A DNA stretch of 64,000 nucleotides from Aquisphaera insulae (lineage in GTDB: Bacteria > Planctomycetota > Planctomycetia > Isosphaerales > Isosphaeraceae): positions 16,671 through 80,670 of the forward strand of contig NZ_JAALJH010000041.1 of the NCBI RefSeq assembly GCF_011064615.1. Direction: 5' to 3'. A program made the translations under genes and the position numbers. Shown here piece after piece: positions 8,884 through 19,242 of this stretch. The notes under the pieces are model-generated. The model was not told the origin of the DNA and ran no database searches. It was given only the letters and a program-made list of their open reading frames with translations. Position 1 is the first letter of the stretch. Each line of letters starts with the position of its first letter.

Positions 8884-10899
8884 ATGACCCCGATGAACCG
8901 ATTCGGCTTCGTGCGTGTGACCTGTGCGACGTTGCGGACGACGGTCGCCAGCCCGGAGGCCAACTGCCGCGAGATCGTCCGGGTGCTCGATTCGGTGACG
9001 GACAGCGACGTCGTGGTCTTCCCGGAGCTTTCGCTGACGGGGTACACGTGCGGGGACCTCTTCGGGCAGGATGTGCTCCTGGACGGCGCGGCGCGGGTCC
9101 TGGGCGAGATCGCCGCGACGACGGCCGGGCGGAAGCAGCTCGTGGTGGTGGGGCTGCCGGTCCGGCTGGAGAACGGCCTCTACAACGCGGCCGCGGTGCT
9201 CGCCGATGGCGAGATCCTCGGGATCGTCCCCAAGCAGAGCCTGCCGAACTACAAGGAGTTCTACGAGAGCCGCTGGTTCCGGCCGGCCGACGGCACGGAG
9301 CCCCTGGAGGTGGAGATCGCCGGCCGGTCGGTCCCGTTCGGCGTGGACCTGCTGTTCGAGTCCGCCGGGGTGCCGGGGCTCCCCGTGGTCGTCGGCGTGG
9401 AGATCTGCGAGGACCTCTGGGTGCCGATCCCGCCGAGCTCGTACCAGGCGGCGGCGGGGGCGGCCATCCTGCTCAATCCGTCGGCGAGCAACGAGACGAT
9501 CGGCAAGAGCGCGTACCGGAAGGACCTGGTCGTCGGGCAATCCGGGCGGTGCGTCGCCGCCTACGCCTATGCGGGCTCGGGGCCGACCGAGTCCACCACG
9601 GACATCGTCTTCGCCGGCCACAGCCTGATCGCCGAGAACGGCCGGCTGCTGGAAGAGTCCGCCCGGGTCGGGGACGGCTCGCCGTTGCGCCGGGGCTCGT
9701 ACTGGATCACGTCGGATGTGGACGTGGGCCGGATCCTGGCGGAGCGGCGGACGACCACGACCTTCGACCAGGGCTCGCGGTTCGTCCGGCCGTACCGCCG
9801 GATCGACTTCGCGCTGGCGACGGACATGGCCGGCCTGAGGCGGTTCGTCCCGGGCGCGCCGTTCGTGCCGGCGGAGGGGCCGGAGCTGCATCGCCGCTGC
9901 GCCGAGATCTTCGGCATCCAGTGCGCGGGGCTGGCCAAGCGGGTGGAGCAGCTCCCAGCGGGGACGTCGCTGAACATCGGCGTCTCCGGCGGGCTCGACT
10001 CGACGCTCTCGCTGCTGGTGACGGTCAAGACCTGCGACCTGCTGGGCCTCGACCGCTCGGTCGTCCGGGGCCTGACCATGCCGGGCTTCGGCACGACCTC
10101 GCGGACCCGGCAGAACGCGCTCGACCTGATGGGGCACCTGGGGATCTCGCCGGAGACGATCGACATCTCCGAGCTGGCGCTGCAGACGTTCCGGGAACTC
10201 GGCCACCAGCCCTTCGGCATCGACTGCCGCGGCCTGGACGTGCCGGCCTTCCGCGAGGCCCTGGCGCGGCGGCCCGCCGGCGCCCGCAACGACCTGACGT
10301 TCGAGAACGTGCAGGCCCGGCTGCGGACGTTCCTGCTGATGTCGCGGGGGTTCGTCGTCGGCACGGGGGACCTCTCGGAGCTGGCCCTCGGCTGGTGCAC
10401 GTACAATGCCGATCACATGAGCATGTACAATCCGAATTGCTCGATCCCCAAGACGCTGGTGAAGTTCCTGGTCCGCTACGTCGCGGAGCACGAGTTCCCC
10501 GCCGGGCCGGTCCGCGACACCCTGATGTCGATCGCGGAGACGCTGATCTCGCCGGAGCTGCTGCCGGCCTCGGCCGCCGGCGAGATCGAGCAGTCGACGG
10601 AGGGGACCCTGGGGCCGTACGAGATCCACGACTTCATCCTCTTCCACGCGATCCGCTGCGGCTATTCGCCGGAGAAGGTCCGGTTCCTGTCCGGGTTCGC
10701 CGCATTCACGCAGGAGTATCCCCCCGCGCTCTTCGAGCGGACCATGAGGACGTTCTTCACGCGGTTCTTCCGCCAGCAGTACAAGCGGTCGTGCGTGCCC
10801 GACGGCCCCAAGGTCGGCACCGTCAGCCTCTCCCCCCGCGGCGACTGGCGGATGCCCAGCGACGCCGACCCGGCGGCGTGGCTGGGGCACGCCGAATAA
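8884..10899 (+). CDS. nadE: glutamine-dependent NAD+ synthetase
   Basis: The 671-residue enzyme makes NAD+ from nicotinic acid adenine dinucleotide, ATP and glutamine in the cytoplasm. Residues 1-290 are the nitrilase-type glutaminase with the triad E48 (FPELSLTGY), K117 (VPKQSLPNYKEFYE) and C175 (GVEICEDLWVP). Residues 330-671 are the synthetase with the ATP PP-loop SGGLDS at 368-373, GTGDLSELALGW and the C-terminal GPKVGTVSLSPRGDWRMPSD. Length and motif order match the long two-domain NadE of Mycobacterium and relatives rather than the short ammonia-only form. A second ATG three codons downstream is an equally possible start. It is divergent from the M1 peptidase gene and not in an obvious operon. 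Confidence 0.97.
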   Translation: MTPMNRFGFVRVTCATLRTTVASPEANCREIVRVLDSVTDSDVVVFPELSLTGYTCGDLFGQDVLLDGAARVLGEIAATTAGRKQLVVVGLPVRLENGLYNAAAVLADGEILGIVPKQSLPNYKEFYESRWFRPADGTEPLEVEIAGRSVPFGVDLLFESAGVPGLPVVVGVEICEDLWVPIPPSSYQAAAGAAILLNPSASNETIGKSAYRKDLVVGQSGRCVAAYAYAGSGPTESTTDIVFAGHSLIAENGRLLEESARVGDGSPLRRGSYWITSDVDVGRILAERRTTTTFDQGSRFVRPYRRIDFALATDMAGLRRFVPGAPFVPAEGPELHRRCAEIFGIQCAGLAKRVEQLPAGTSLNIGVSGGLDSTLSLLVTVKTCDLLGLDRSVVRGLTMPGFGTTSRTRQNALDLMGHLGISPETIDISELALQTFRELGHQPFGIDCRGLDVPAFREALARRPAGARNDLTFENVQARLRTFLLMSRGFVVGTGDLSELALGWCTYNADHMSMYNPNCSIPKTLVKFLVRYVAEHEFPAGPVRDTLMSIAETLISPELLPASAAGEIEQSTEGTLGPYEIHDFILFHAIRCGYSPEKVRFLSGFAAFTQEYPPALFERTMRTFFTRFFRQQYKRSCVPDGPKVGTVSLSPRGDWRMPSDADPAAWLGHAE

Positions 10900-10986
10900 T
10901 CCGCACGACCCCGTCGTCTCTTCCCTCCAGTGGCACGCGAGGGCGCAGCCCCATTTCCCACGCGTCACACATTGGGAACCCCTCTC

Positions 10987-13134
10987 ATGAATATCCCTCT
11001 CCAGGTCGCCGTGCTCTGCTGCGCGCAGCTTTCCGCCGCCGCACCCGCGGCTGAGCCGAAGCCGGCAACCAGCCGGATCGCCGCGGTGACGGTCTACCAG
11101 GGCCAGGCGCTCGTGACCCGCGAGGTCACCGTGCCGGAGGGGCCGGGGACGATGGAGCTGGTCGTCTCCCCCCTGCCGCCGCAGGTCGTGGAGGGCTCGC
11201 TCTACACCGAGGGGACCGAAGGCCTCCGCGTCCTCAGCACGCGATACCGGGCGCGGACGGTGAAGGAGGATCTCCGCCAGGAAGTCCGCCAGAAGGAGGA
11301 GCAGCTCCGGAAGCTCCAGGACGAGGCCCGCGCCCTCCAGGATCAGGCGGCCATCCACACCCAGGACATCCAGTTCCTCCAGAAGCTCGAGGGCTTCACC
11401 GGATCCTCGCTCCAGAACCTGACGAAGGAGGGACGCCTCGATAGCCCGTCGATCCTGGCCCTGAGCAAGTACATCATGGAGACCCGCGGCGAGAAGGCGA
11501 AGGCCGACACCGCCCTCCGCGAGCGGCTCCGCACCAACACCGACGCGATCGGGCTCGCCAAGGCCCAGCTCGCCGAGCTCTCGAAGGGGCCGGAACGCAC
11601 CGAACGAGAGGCGATCATCGTCGTCAGCAAGGCGAAGGCCGACGCCGGGACCGTGCGGCTCGGCTATCTCGCGACGGCCGCGACGTGGGTACCCCAGTAT
11701 CGCCTCCGAGGCGGGGCCGACAGGGACCCGGTCCGCCTCGAATACCTCGCCGCCGTCACCCAGCAGACCGGCGAGGACTGGAAGGGCGTCCGCGCCACGC
11801 TCTCCACCGCGCGGCCGTCGCTGGACGCGAGCCCGCCGGATCTGCTGCCGCTGAACATGGCGATCACCGAGCCGGCCAGGGCGGTCCCTCCGGTCGCCGC
11901 GAACGACCAGGATGAACGCTCGAAGCGGGTCGTCGAGGAGCTTGCCAAGCCCATACCCCTCAACTTCCCGAACGAGACACCGTTCGAGGAGGTGATGCAG
12001 TACCTCAAACAGGCCACCACGACGAAGGACTTCCCGGACGGCCTGCCTACCTACATCGACCCCGTCGGCCTCCAAGAGGCCGACAAGACCATGACCACGC
12101 CGGTGTCGCTCAACCTCACGAACGTGCCCCTCCGCACCGGCCTTGGCCTGATGCTCAAGCAGCTCGGCCTGACCTACCGCGTCAAGGACGGCGTGCTGAT
12201 GATCGTCTCCCAAGCGTCTGAGGACGAGGTCACCCCCTCCGAAGTCATCGGCGGCATGGGCGGTGGCATGGGTGGCTTCGGCGGCATGTCTCTGGAACTG
12301 TCCCAGGCCTCCGGCAAAGCCATGCTCAACCGGGCCGCGGCCGTGGACCAGAGCCGAGAGCTCCGCATCACCGACGACGGCACGAAGGCAACCGCGACCG
12401 ACCAGCCCGGCCCCGGCGACGGGCCGACCGTCTCGTTCAAGGTCGGGGCCGAGCTCGACATCCCCTCGCGCACCGATCCGCAGTTGCTGGAGGTCGCCCG
12501 GATTGAGCTGCCCGCGGACTACTTCGCGCGGGCCACGCCGGTCCTCAGCCCGCGGGTCTATCGGCTGGCGAAGCTGATCAACAAGAGCGAGACCGTGATC
12601 CTCCCCGGCGAGGCCACGATCTACGCCGGATCCGACTTCGTCGGCCGGATGCGGCTGCCGCTGGTCGCGGCGGGCGAGCCGTTCCTGGCGGGCTTCGGCG
12701 TCGATCCCCAGTTGCAGGTGGCCCGCCGGCTCGTCGCCAAGTCGCGGTCCGTCCAGGGGGGCAATCAGGTCTTCACCTATGAATTCCGCCTCTCCCTCCG
12801 CAACTACCGCGACCGGGACGTGAAGCTCGAGCTCTGGGACCGACTCCCACGCCCGCAGGGCGAGGCCGTGGCCGTGAGCCTGGTGAAGACCTCCGCCGAG
12901 CTGAGCACCGATCCGCTCTACCTGCGAACCTCGCGGCTCGACAACCTGCTCCGCTGGGACGTCACCATCCCCCCCGCCACCACCGGCGACAAGCCCCTGA
13001 CCATCAACTACGAGTTCCGCCTCGAATACGCCCGCGACCTGCCCCAGCCGCGGTTCCTCTCCGGCGGCCTCGTCGAGGGACCCGTCGGCGGCGGCGCGAT
13101 GGGCGGCATGGGAGGCATGGGCGGCATGCGATGA
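10987..13134 (+). CDS. MuiA-like DUF4140/DUF4139 protein with inserted secretin-N (STN)-like segment
   Basis: The 715-residue protein starts at the ATG of MNIPLQVAVLCC, which begins a signal peptide; the frame opens upstream of it. Residues 25-110 are the DUF4140 N-terminal domain (IAAVTVYQGQALVTREVTVPEG), residues 90-210 a coiled coil (RQEVRQKEEQLRKLQDEARA), and residues 210-275 plus 500-690 the DUF4139 beta domain of mucoidy-inhibitor MuiA homologues. Between them sits a roughly 90-residue segment (FPNETPFEEVMQYLKQAT ... LRTGLGLMLKQLGLTYRVKD) that reads like the STN/secretin N-domain found in PilQ and GspD. Two Gly-Met runs (about residues 420-440 and the extreme C-terminus) are low complexity. 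Function is unknown; the protein is probably periplasmic. Confidence 0.8.
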   Translation: MNIPLQVAVLCCAQLSAAAPAAEPKPATSRIAAVTVYQGQALVTREVTVPEGPGTMELVVSPLPPQVVEGSLYTEGTEGLRVLSTRYRARTVKEDLRQEVRQKEEQLRKLQDEARALQDQAAIHTQDIQFLQKLEGFTGSSLQNLTKEGRLDSPSILALSKYIMETRGEKAKADTALRERLRTNTDAIGLAKAQLAELSKGPERTEREAIIVVSKAKADAGTVRLGYLATAATWVPQYRLRGGADRDPVRLEYLAAVTQQTGEDWKGVRATLSTARPSLDASPPDLLPLNMAITEPARAVPPVAANDQDERSKRVVEELAKPIPLNFPNETPFEEVMQYLKQATTTKDFPDGLPTYIDPVGLQEADKTMTTPVSLNLTNVPLRTGLGLMLKQLGLTYRVKDGVLMIVSQASEDEVTPSEVIGGMGGGMGGFGGMSLELSQASGKAMLNRAAAVDQSRELRITDDGTKATATDQPGPGDGPTVSFKVGAELDIPSRTDPQLLEVARIELPADYFARATPVLSPRVYRLAKLINKSETVILPGEATIYAGSDFVGRMRLPLVAAGEPFLAGFGVDPQLQVARRLVAKSRSVQGGNQVFTYEFRLSLRNYRDRDVKLELWDRLPRPQGEAVAVSLVKTSAELSTDPLYLRTSRLDNLLRWDVTIPPATTGDKPLTINYEFRLEYARDLPQPRFLSGGLVEGPVGGGAMGGMGGMGGMR

Positions 13135-13330
13135 CGGTGTCCGGCGGCGAGGACCTGGGGAAATCGGCAACGGATCGGCTCCTCCCTCAAGTTTCGGCCG
13201 GCGCCGGTGCGATCTAATTAGGACTCGCATGACCCGCGTTCCGGGCGCGTGCATCTGTCGATACCCAGGCTGGGAGCGCGCGAGGGGATCGACCCGCACG
13301 GACCGGCATGGATGACCACGGGGGGCCAGG

Positions 13331-14119
13331 ATGGTGAACATCGTGCGGCGGGTGGGGCAGACGTCCCGGGCGACGATCCGCAGGGTCCTCGAGGGGCGGT
13401 TGCCCGGCCGCGGGCCGAGGTTCACGTCGCACATCGGCCAGGACGCGTGGGTCGCGGGGTGCCTCCGATTCCGGCGCGGTGGCTTCTTCCTCGACTTCGG
13501 GGCATTCGACGGCAAGACCATCAGCAACACGCATTACCTGGAGCAAGGCCTCGGCTGGCGGGGCATCTGCGTCGAGCCCAATCCCCGGTACTTCCCCAGC
13601 GTCTGCCGGAGCCGCGCCAGCATCGCCGTCAACGCGGCCCTCTGGCCCCGGAGCCGCGAGGTCCTCCGGTTCGCGGACGCCCACGGGCTGAGCTCCATCG
13701 AGTCGTTCATGGATCTCGACGCCACCGCCGACCTCCGCCGCCGCGCCACCCACGCCATGATCGAGGTGGACACGATCAATCCGACCGAGCTCCTGAGGCG
13801 CTTCGAGGCCCCGCAGCTCATCGACTACCTATCCCTCGACGTGGAGGGCGCGGAGTACGAGGTCCTCTCCGCCCTGGACCTGGGTGCCTACTCGATCGCG
13901 CTCATGACCATCGAGCACAACCACGTCCTCGCCCGCCAGGAGAAGATCCGGGCCTTCCTCGCGACATACGGATACGAGGTCGTCCAGAATCGTAACGACG
14001 ACTTCTTCTTCCACCGCGACCACCTCGCCCGCCTGGCAGACGGCCACGGCGCGTTGCCCGATCCCATTGACGTTTTCCGGGACGTCCACGGGAGCTACAG
14101 GGAGCCGAGGCTCGATTAG
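13331..14119 (+). CDS. FkbM family methyltransferase
   Basis: The 262-residue protein has the FkbM-type SAM-dependent methyltransferase fold. Motif I is FFLDFGAFDGKTISNT (about residues 53-68), followed by the acidic strand end GICVEPNPRYF, then YLSLDVEGAEYEVL near residue 170 and a final beta strand ending VVQNRNDDFFFH. Family members O-methylate sugars or polyketides, frequently in surface polysaccharide synthesis, but no glycosyltransferase genes lie nearby, so the substrate cannot be inferred. The ATG follows a GGCCAGG weak ribosome-binding site. It ends about 90 bp from a convergent DUF1501 gene. Confidence 0.9.
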   Translation: MVNIVRRVGQTSRATIRRVLEGRLPGRGPRFTSHIGQDAWVAGCLRFRRGGFFLDFGAFDGKTISNTHYLEQGLGWRGICVEPNPRYFPSVCRSRASIAVNAALWPRSREVLRFADAHGLSSIESFMDLDATADLRRRATHAMIEVDTINPTELLRRFEAPQLIDYLSLDVEGAEYEVLSALDLGAYSIALMTIEHNHVLARQEKIRAFLATYGYEVVQNRNDDFFFHRDHLARLADGHGALPDPIDVFRDVHGSYREPRLD

Positions 14120-14156
14120 GGCTCGTGCGCCTGAAGCGACTCGCCCCGGTCCCTCG

Positions 14157-14194
14157 TATTCTCCTCTCCGTGCCTCCGTGCCTCCGTGGTTAGC
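14157..14194. repeat. short intergenic repeat, CTCCGTGCCTCCGTG type
   Basis: The spacer between the convergent FkbM and DUF1501 genes contains a stretch with the unit CTCCGTGC repeated and ending in CCGTGGTTAG. A similar stretch lies at 32482-32522, also next to a gene end. Intergenic repeats of this kind are dispersed in planctomycete genomes (general knowledge); copy number here must be counted genome-wide. Confidence 0.55.
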
Positions 14195-14210
14195 CTTCCC
14201 CTGGGTCGGC

Positions 14211-15695
<1,485 letters not shown>

Positions 15696-15699
15696 GGCA

Positions 15700-18129
15700 T
15701 CAGCCCCTGGTGAGGACGCCGTCGAGGTTCAGGAGCACGTTGGCGATGGTCGTCCACGCGGCCAGGTCGGCCGGCTCCATCCCCGACGGGAGCGGGCCGA
15801 GCGGGACGGTGGACAGCTCGATCGCCGCGGGGGTGTCGCCGTCGAACCGGGCCCGCTCGCCCCGGTAGAGGGCCGCCAGCGGTTCCACCTGCTCGTCCCG
15901 CGGGGGGCGGCCCAGGCAGAGCTTCAGGCCGTAGCGGATGCGGTCCTCCGGGCTCGATCCCCCCTCGCGGACGACCCGCCGGGCGAGCGCCTGGGCCGCC
16001 TCGACGTAGACCGGGTCGTTGAGCGTGACGAAGGCCTGGAGCGGCGTATTGGTCCGGACCCGCTTGATCGCGCAGAGCTCCCGGCTGGGGGCGTCGAACG
16101 TGGCCATCGAGGGATAGGGGATCGTCCGCCTCCAGAACGTGTAGAGGGCCCGCCGATGCCGGTCCGCCCCGGGGCTGGTCGCCCAGGTCCGCTCGCCGTT
16201 GAAGGCCGCCTGCCAGAGCCCCTCCGGCTGCGGCGGGAAGACGCTCGGGCCGCCGACCTTCCGCTCGAGCAGGCCCGAGAGCGCCAGCGCCTGGTCGCGG
16301 ACCATCTCCGCCTCCAGCCGGATCCGCGGTGCCCTCGCCAGCAGGCGGTCCTTCGGGTCGCGGGCGAGCAGCTCCGGCGTGGCCCGCGACGACTGGCGAT
16401 AGGTGGAGGACACGACGATCAGGCGGATCATCGCCTTCGTGTCCCAGCCGAGCTCCCGGTAGCGGACCGCCAGCCAGTCCAGTAGCTCCGGGTGCGACGG
16501 GAGGTCGCCCTGGGTGCCGAAGTCCTCCTCGGTCGCGACGATCCCCGCGCCGAAGAGCTGGGCCCAGTACCGGTTCACGGCCACCCGGGCGGTCAGCGGG
16601 TTCTTCGCGTCCGTCAGCCAGCGGGCCAGGTCCAGGCGGTTGATCGGTCCTTCATGGTTCGATGCCAGCGGATGAAGGGCCTTCGGCAGCCCCGGCTGGA
16701 CGACCTGGCCCGGGTCCAGGAAGTTCCCCTTCAGGAGCAGCTTCGTGACCCGCCGCTTCTCCTTCGGCAGCTCGACCATCACCGGGAGCGTGGGGACCGC
16801 CGGGCGGGCCTTCTCGACCGCCGCGAGCTCGTCGCGGATCGCCTTCAGGTCCTTCTCCGGTGCCTTCGCGGCCTCGGCCTTCGCGAGCCGTGCCTTGACC
16901 GGCGCGACCTTCGCCTCGAAGGCCCGCGCCGCCGCCAGGGACTCGGGCGTGGGGACCTGGATCACCGGCGACTCGTCGGGGAGGTCGGTGTCGGCCGTCT
17001 GATCGAGGATGGCGTAGAACTTGTAGTATTCTTCCTGCGTCAGGGGATCATACTTGTGCGAATGACACTTGGCGCAGCCCATCGTCAGGCCCATCCAGAC
17101 CTGCATCGTGGTGTCGACGCGGTCCTTCACCGCGGCGACGCGGAACTCCTCGTCGTCGGTCCCCCCCTCGGTGTTGGTCATCGTGTTGCGATGGAAGGCC
17201 GTGGCCATCTTCTGCTCGACGGTCGACCCCGGCAGCAGGTCGCCGGCGATCTGCTCGGTCGTGAACCGATCGTAGGGGAGGTTGCGGTTGAAGGCGTCGA
17301 TGACCCAGTCGCGGTAGCGCCAGATGGTGCGGAGCGGATCCGAGCCATAGCCGGCTGAGTCGGCGTAGCGGGCCAGGTCCAGCCACATCCGCGCCCATTT
17401 CTCGCCGTAGGCCGGGTCGTCGAGGAACCGGTCCACGGCCCGCTCATAGGCCCCGGGGGCCTTGTCGCTCAGGAAGACGTCCAGCTCCGCGGGCGTCGGC
17501 GGCAGGCCGCGGAGGTCCAAGCTGGCGCGTCGGAGCAGGGTGTACGGGTCGGCCTCGGGCGACGGGCGGAGGCCCTCCGCCTCGAGCCTGGCGAGGACCC
17601 ACGCGTCGATCCCGTTCCGCGCCCAGGCGCCGTCCTTGACCTTCGGCAGCGGGAGTGCCTTCGGCGGCACGAGTGCCCAGTGTTCGTTGTACTCGGCCCC
17701 GCCGGCGATCCACCGCTTCAGGACGTCCACTTCAGCGGCGGTCAGCCGCGGGCCGGCCTTCTTCGGGGGCATGCGGAGGGTCTCGTCCTCCTCGCCGATC
17801 CGGGCCACCAGGTCGCTGGCGTCCGGGTCGCCCGGGACGATCGCGGCGTCGCCGTCCTTCGGCGGCTTCACGGCTGCCTCGCGGACGTCCAGCCTCAGGC
17901 CCTTGGCGCGCTTGGCCTCGTCGGCGCCGTGGCAGGCGAAGCAGCTCCGGGAGAGGATCGGCCGGACCTCGCGGTTGTAGTCCACCGGCGTCGGCTTCGC
18001 CGCGGTTGTCGTCCCCAGGTCCTCCGCCGCGGCGGGCGTGGCGGCCAGCAGCAAGATCCCGGCCGTGCGGAGCCACCACGACCGTGTCGATGCGTCCCTC
18101 GCGAGGCGCGGCGGCCCGTTGCTTCTCAT
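15700..18129 (-). CDS. PSD1 domain protein (PSCyt1-DUF1549-DUF1553)
   Basis: The 809-residue protein is a full-length relative of the partial gene at the left edge. I take the ATG at 18127-18129, which leads into a basic stretch and a hydrophobic signal (WWLRTAGILLLAATPAAAED); a TTG 38 codons upstream is in frame but adds low-quality sequence. PSCyt1 has the heme motif CFACH near residue 63. DUF1549 spans about 160-370 and contains a second CxxCH-like site, GCAKCHSHKYDP, typical of the family. A coiled coil (about 390-450) separates it from DUF1553 (about 490-770, with LARWLTDAKNPLTARVAVNR and DAPSRELCAIKRVRTNTPLQ). It is the first gene of a two-gene operon with the DUF1501 protein. Confidence 0.95.
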   Translation of the reverse strand: MRSNGPPRLARDASTRSWWLRTAGILLLAATPAAAEDLGTTTAAKPTPVDYNREVRPILSRSCFACHGADEAKRAKGLRLDVREAAVKPPKDGDAAIVPGDPDASDLVARIGEEDETLRMPPKKAGPRLTAAEVDVLKRWIAGGAEYNEHWALVPPKALPLPKVKDGAWARNGIDAWVLARLEAEGLRPSPEADPYTLLRRASLDLRGLPPTPAELDVFLSDKAPGAYERAVDRFLDDPAYGEKWARMWLDLARYADSAGYGSDPLRTIWRYRDWVIDAFNRNLPYDRFTTEQIAGDLLPGSTVEQKMATAFHRNTMTNTEGGTDDEEFRVAAVKDRVDTTMQVWMGLTMGCAKCHSHKYDPLTQEEYYKFYAILDQTADTDLPDESPVIQVPTPESLAAARAFEAKVAPVKARLAKAEAAKAPEKDLKAIRDELAAVEKARPAVPTLPVMVELPKEKRRVTKLLLKGNFLDPGQVVQPGLPKALHPLASNHEGPINRLDLARWLTDAKNPLTARVAVNRYWAQLFGAGIVATEEDFGTQGDLPSHPELLDWLAVRYRELGWDTKAMIRLIVVSSTYRQSSRATPELLARDPKDRLLARAPRIRLEAEMVRDQALALSGLLERKVGGPSVFPPQPEGLWQAAFNGERTWATSPGADRHRRALYTFWRRTIPYPSMATFDAPSRELCAIKRVRTNTPLQAFVTLNDPVYVEAAQALARRVVREGGSSPEDRIRYGLKLCLGRPPRDEQVEPLAALYRGERARFDGDTPAAIELSTVPLGPLPSGMEPADLAAWTTIANVLLNLDGVLTRG

Positions 18130-18246
18130 CGTCTCGGCTCTCCGTGGGGTCGACCGGCGTGGCAGGAAGGATCCGGCGGGCGGTCCGACCCGAGGTCGGA
18201 CCGGATACTCGTCATTCTGTCGTCCAGGACGAGGATTCCTCAAGGC

Positions 18247-19242
18247 CTAACCGTTGCCGTTGCGATCGTCGCGGCGGATCCGGATCGGCGGCAGGCCGAC
18301 GATGTCGTAGGTGGCGGAGGCGATCTCGATGCCCGCGTCGTCGAGCGCGGCGACGATGTCCCGGCTCATGGCATCCTTCAGGTCGCGGATGCCACGGTCC
18401 TCGGCGATGAAGCGGACGGTCAGCTCCAGCCAGTTGTCGGTCAGGCGATAGAAGACCTTGGGGCTCATGTCGGCCGGCCGCATGAAATAGCGGCGCTGCA
18501 GCTCGTGCAGGGCCGCTTCGCTCATCTCCTCGATGCGTACGGTATGCCGCCGGGCGGCGTCCAGCAGGATCTGTTCGGCCCGCGCGCGGTCGGCGGCGTA
18601 CGAGATCGGCAGCGACATCTCGTCCCAGATGTAGGGGAAGTCCTTCGTGTAGTTGTAGACCGGCTCCTCGAAAATCCTGGCGTTGGTGACGGTGACGATC
18701 CGCCCGGAGTACTGCCGGCCGCGGATCCACATCGCCGGATCCGCCGCCTGGACGGCCGGCGGCTGGCCCATTTCCATGATGGTCGTCTGGAGGAACCCCA
18801 GGTCGATCACGTCGCCCCGGACGCCCCCCATCGTGATCCGATCGCCGACGTTGAAGACCCGGCCGCGGAGGATCACGAAATACCCCGCCAGGGCCGTGAT
18901 CACCTTCTGGAGCGCGAACGCCAGGCCGGCCGTGACGAGCCCCAGCGCCGTGGCCAGCCGCGTCGGGTCGTCGAACCAGATGGAGACCAGCCCCAGGCAC
19001 AGGACCACGGCGGTCGTCAGGCGCACCGCCTGGCGGGCCCAGAAGAGCCGCCGTTCGTCCACCCGCCCGCGGAGGAGGCGGAGCAGGAGGGCCCAGGCCC
19101 CGCGGCCCAGCAGCAGGGTGATGGTGATGAAGGCGAGCGTGAACACCAGCTTCAGCCCGTTGCCGGCGTTCACGCCCACGAGCTTGACCCCGAAGATCTC
19201 CACCGCCCGGTTCGGGCCGACGAGCCTGAAGACTTCATTCAT
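18247..19242 (-). CDS. MscS-type mechanosensitive channel family protein
   Basis: The 331-residue membrane protein has three or four membrane spans in its first 150 residues (LKLVFTLAFITITLLLGRGA, AVVLCLGLVSIWF, and the pore-lining GLVTAGLAFALQKVITALAG), followed by the MscS beta domain (GRVFNVGDRITMGGVRGDVIDLGFLQT) and an alpha/beta C-terminus. The pattern of small residues in the pore helix (Gly/Ala) matches the MscS family, which releases solutes on osmotic downshock; some members act differently. Its ATG overlaps the stop of the upstream DUF2254 gene by 8 bp, so the two are translationally coupled. Confidence 0.92.
   Translation of the reverse strand: MNEVFRLVGPNRAVEIFGVKLVGVNAGNGLKLVFTLAFITITLLLGRGAWALLLRLLRGRVDERRLFWARQAVRLTTAVVLCLGLVSIWFDDPTRLATALGLVTAGLAFALQKVITALAGYFVILRGRVFNVGDRITMGGVRGDVIDLGFLQTTIMEMGQPPAVQAADPAMWIRGRQYSGRIVTVTNARIFEEPVYNYTKDFPYIWDEMSLPISYAADRARAEQILLDAARRHTVRIEEMSEAALHELQRRYFMRPADMSPKVFYRLTDNWLELTVRFIAEDRGIRDLKDAMSRDIVAALDDAGIEIASATYDIVGLPPIRIRRDDRNGNG

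Noticed and set aside
10931..10947. TGGCACG followed by GC, like a sigma-54 -24/-12 promoter ahead of the MuiA-like gene
   Set aside because: The spacing between GG and GC is one base off and no TTGC box is present.
8845..13530. Very long open frames opposite to real genes (also at 3672-5996, 5515-8823 and 21736-24660)
   Set aside because: They are antisense shadows caused by GC3 bias; residues are rich in Arg, Gly, Asp and Leu without family motifs, while the other strand encodes recognised proteins.
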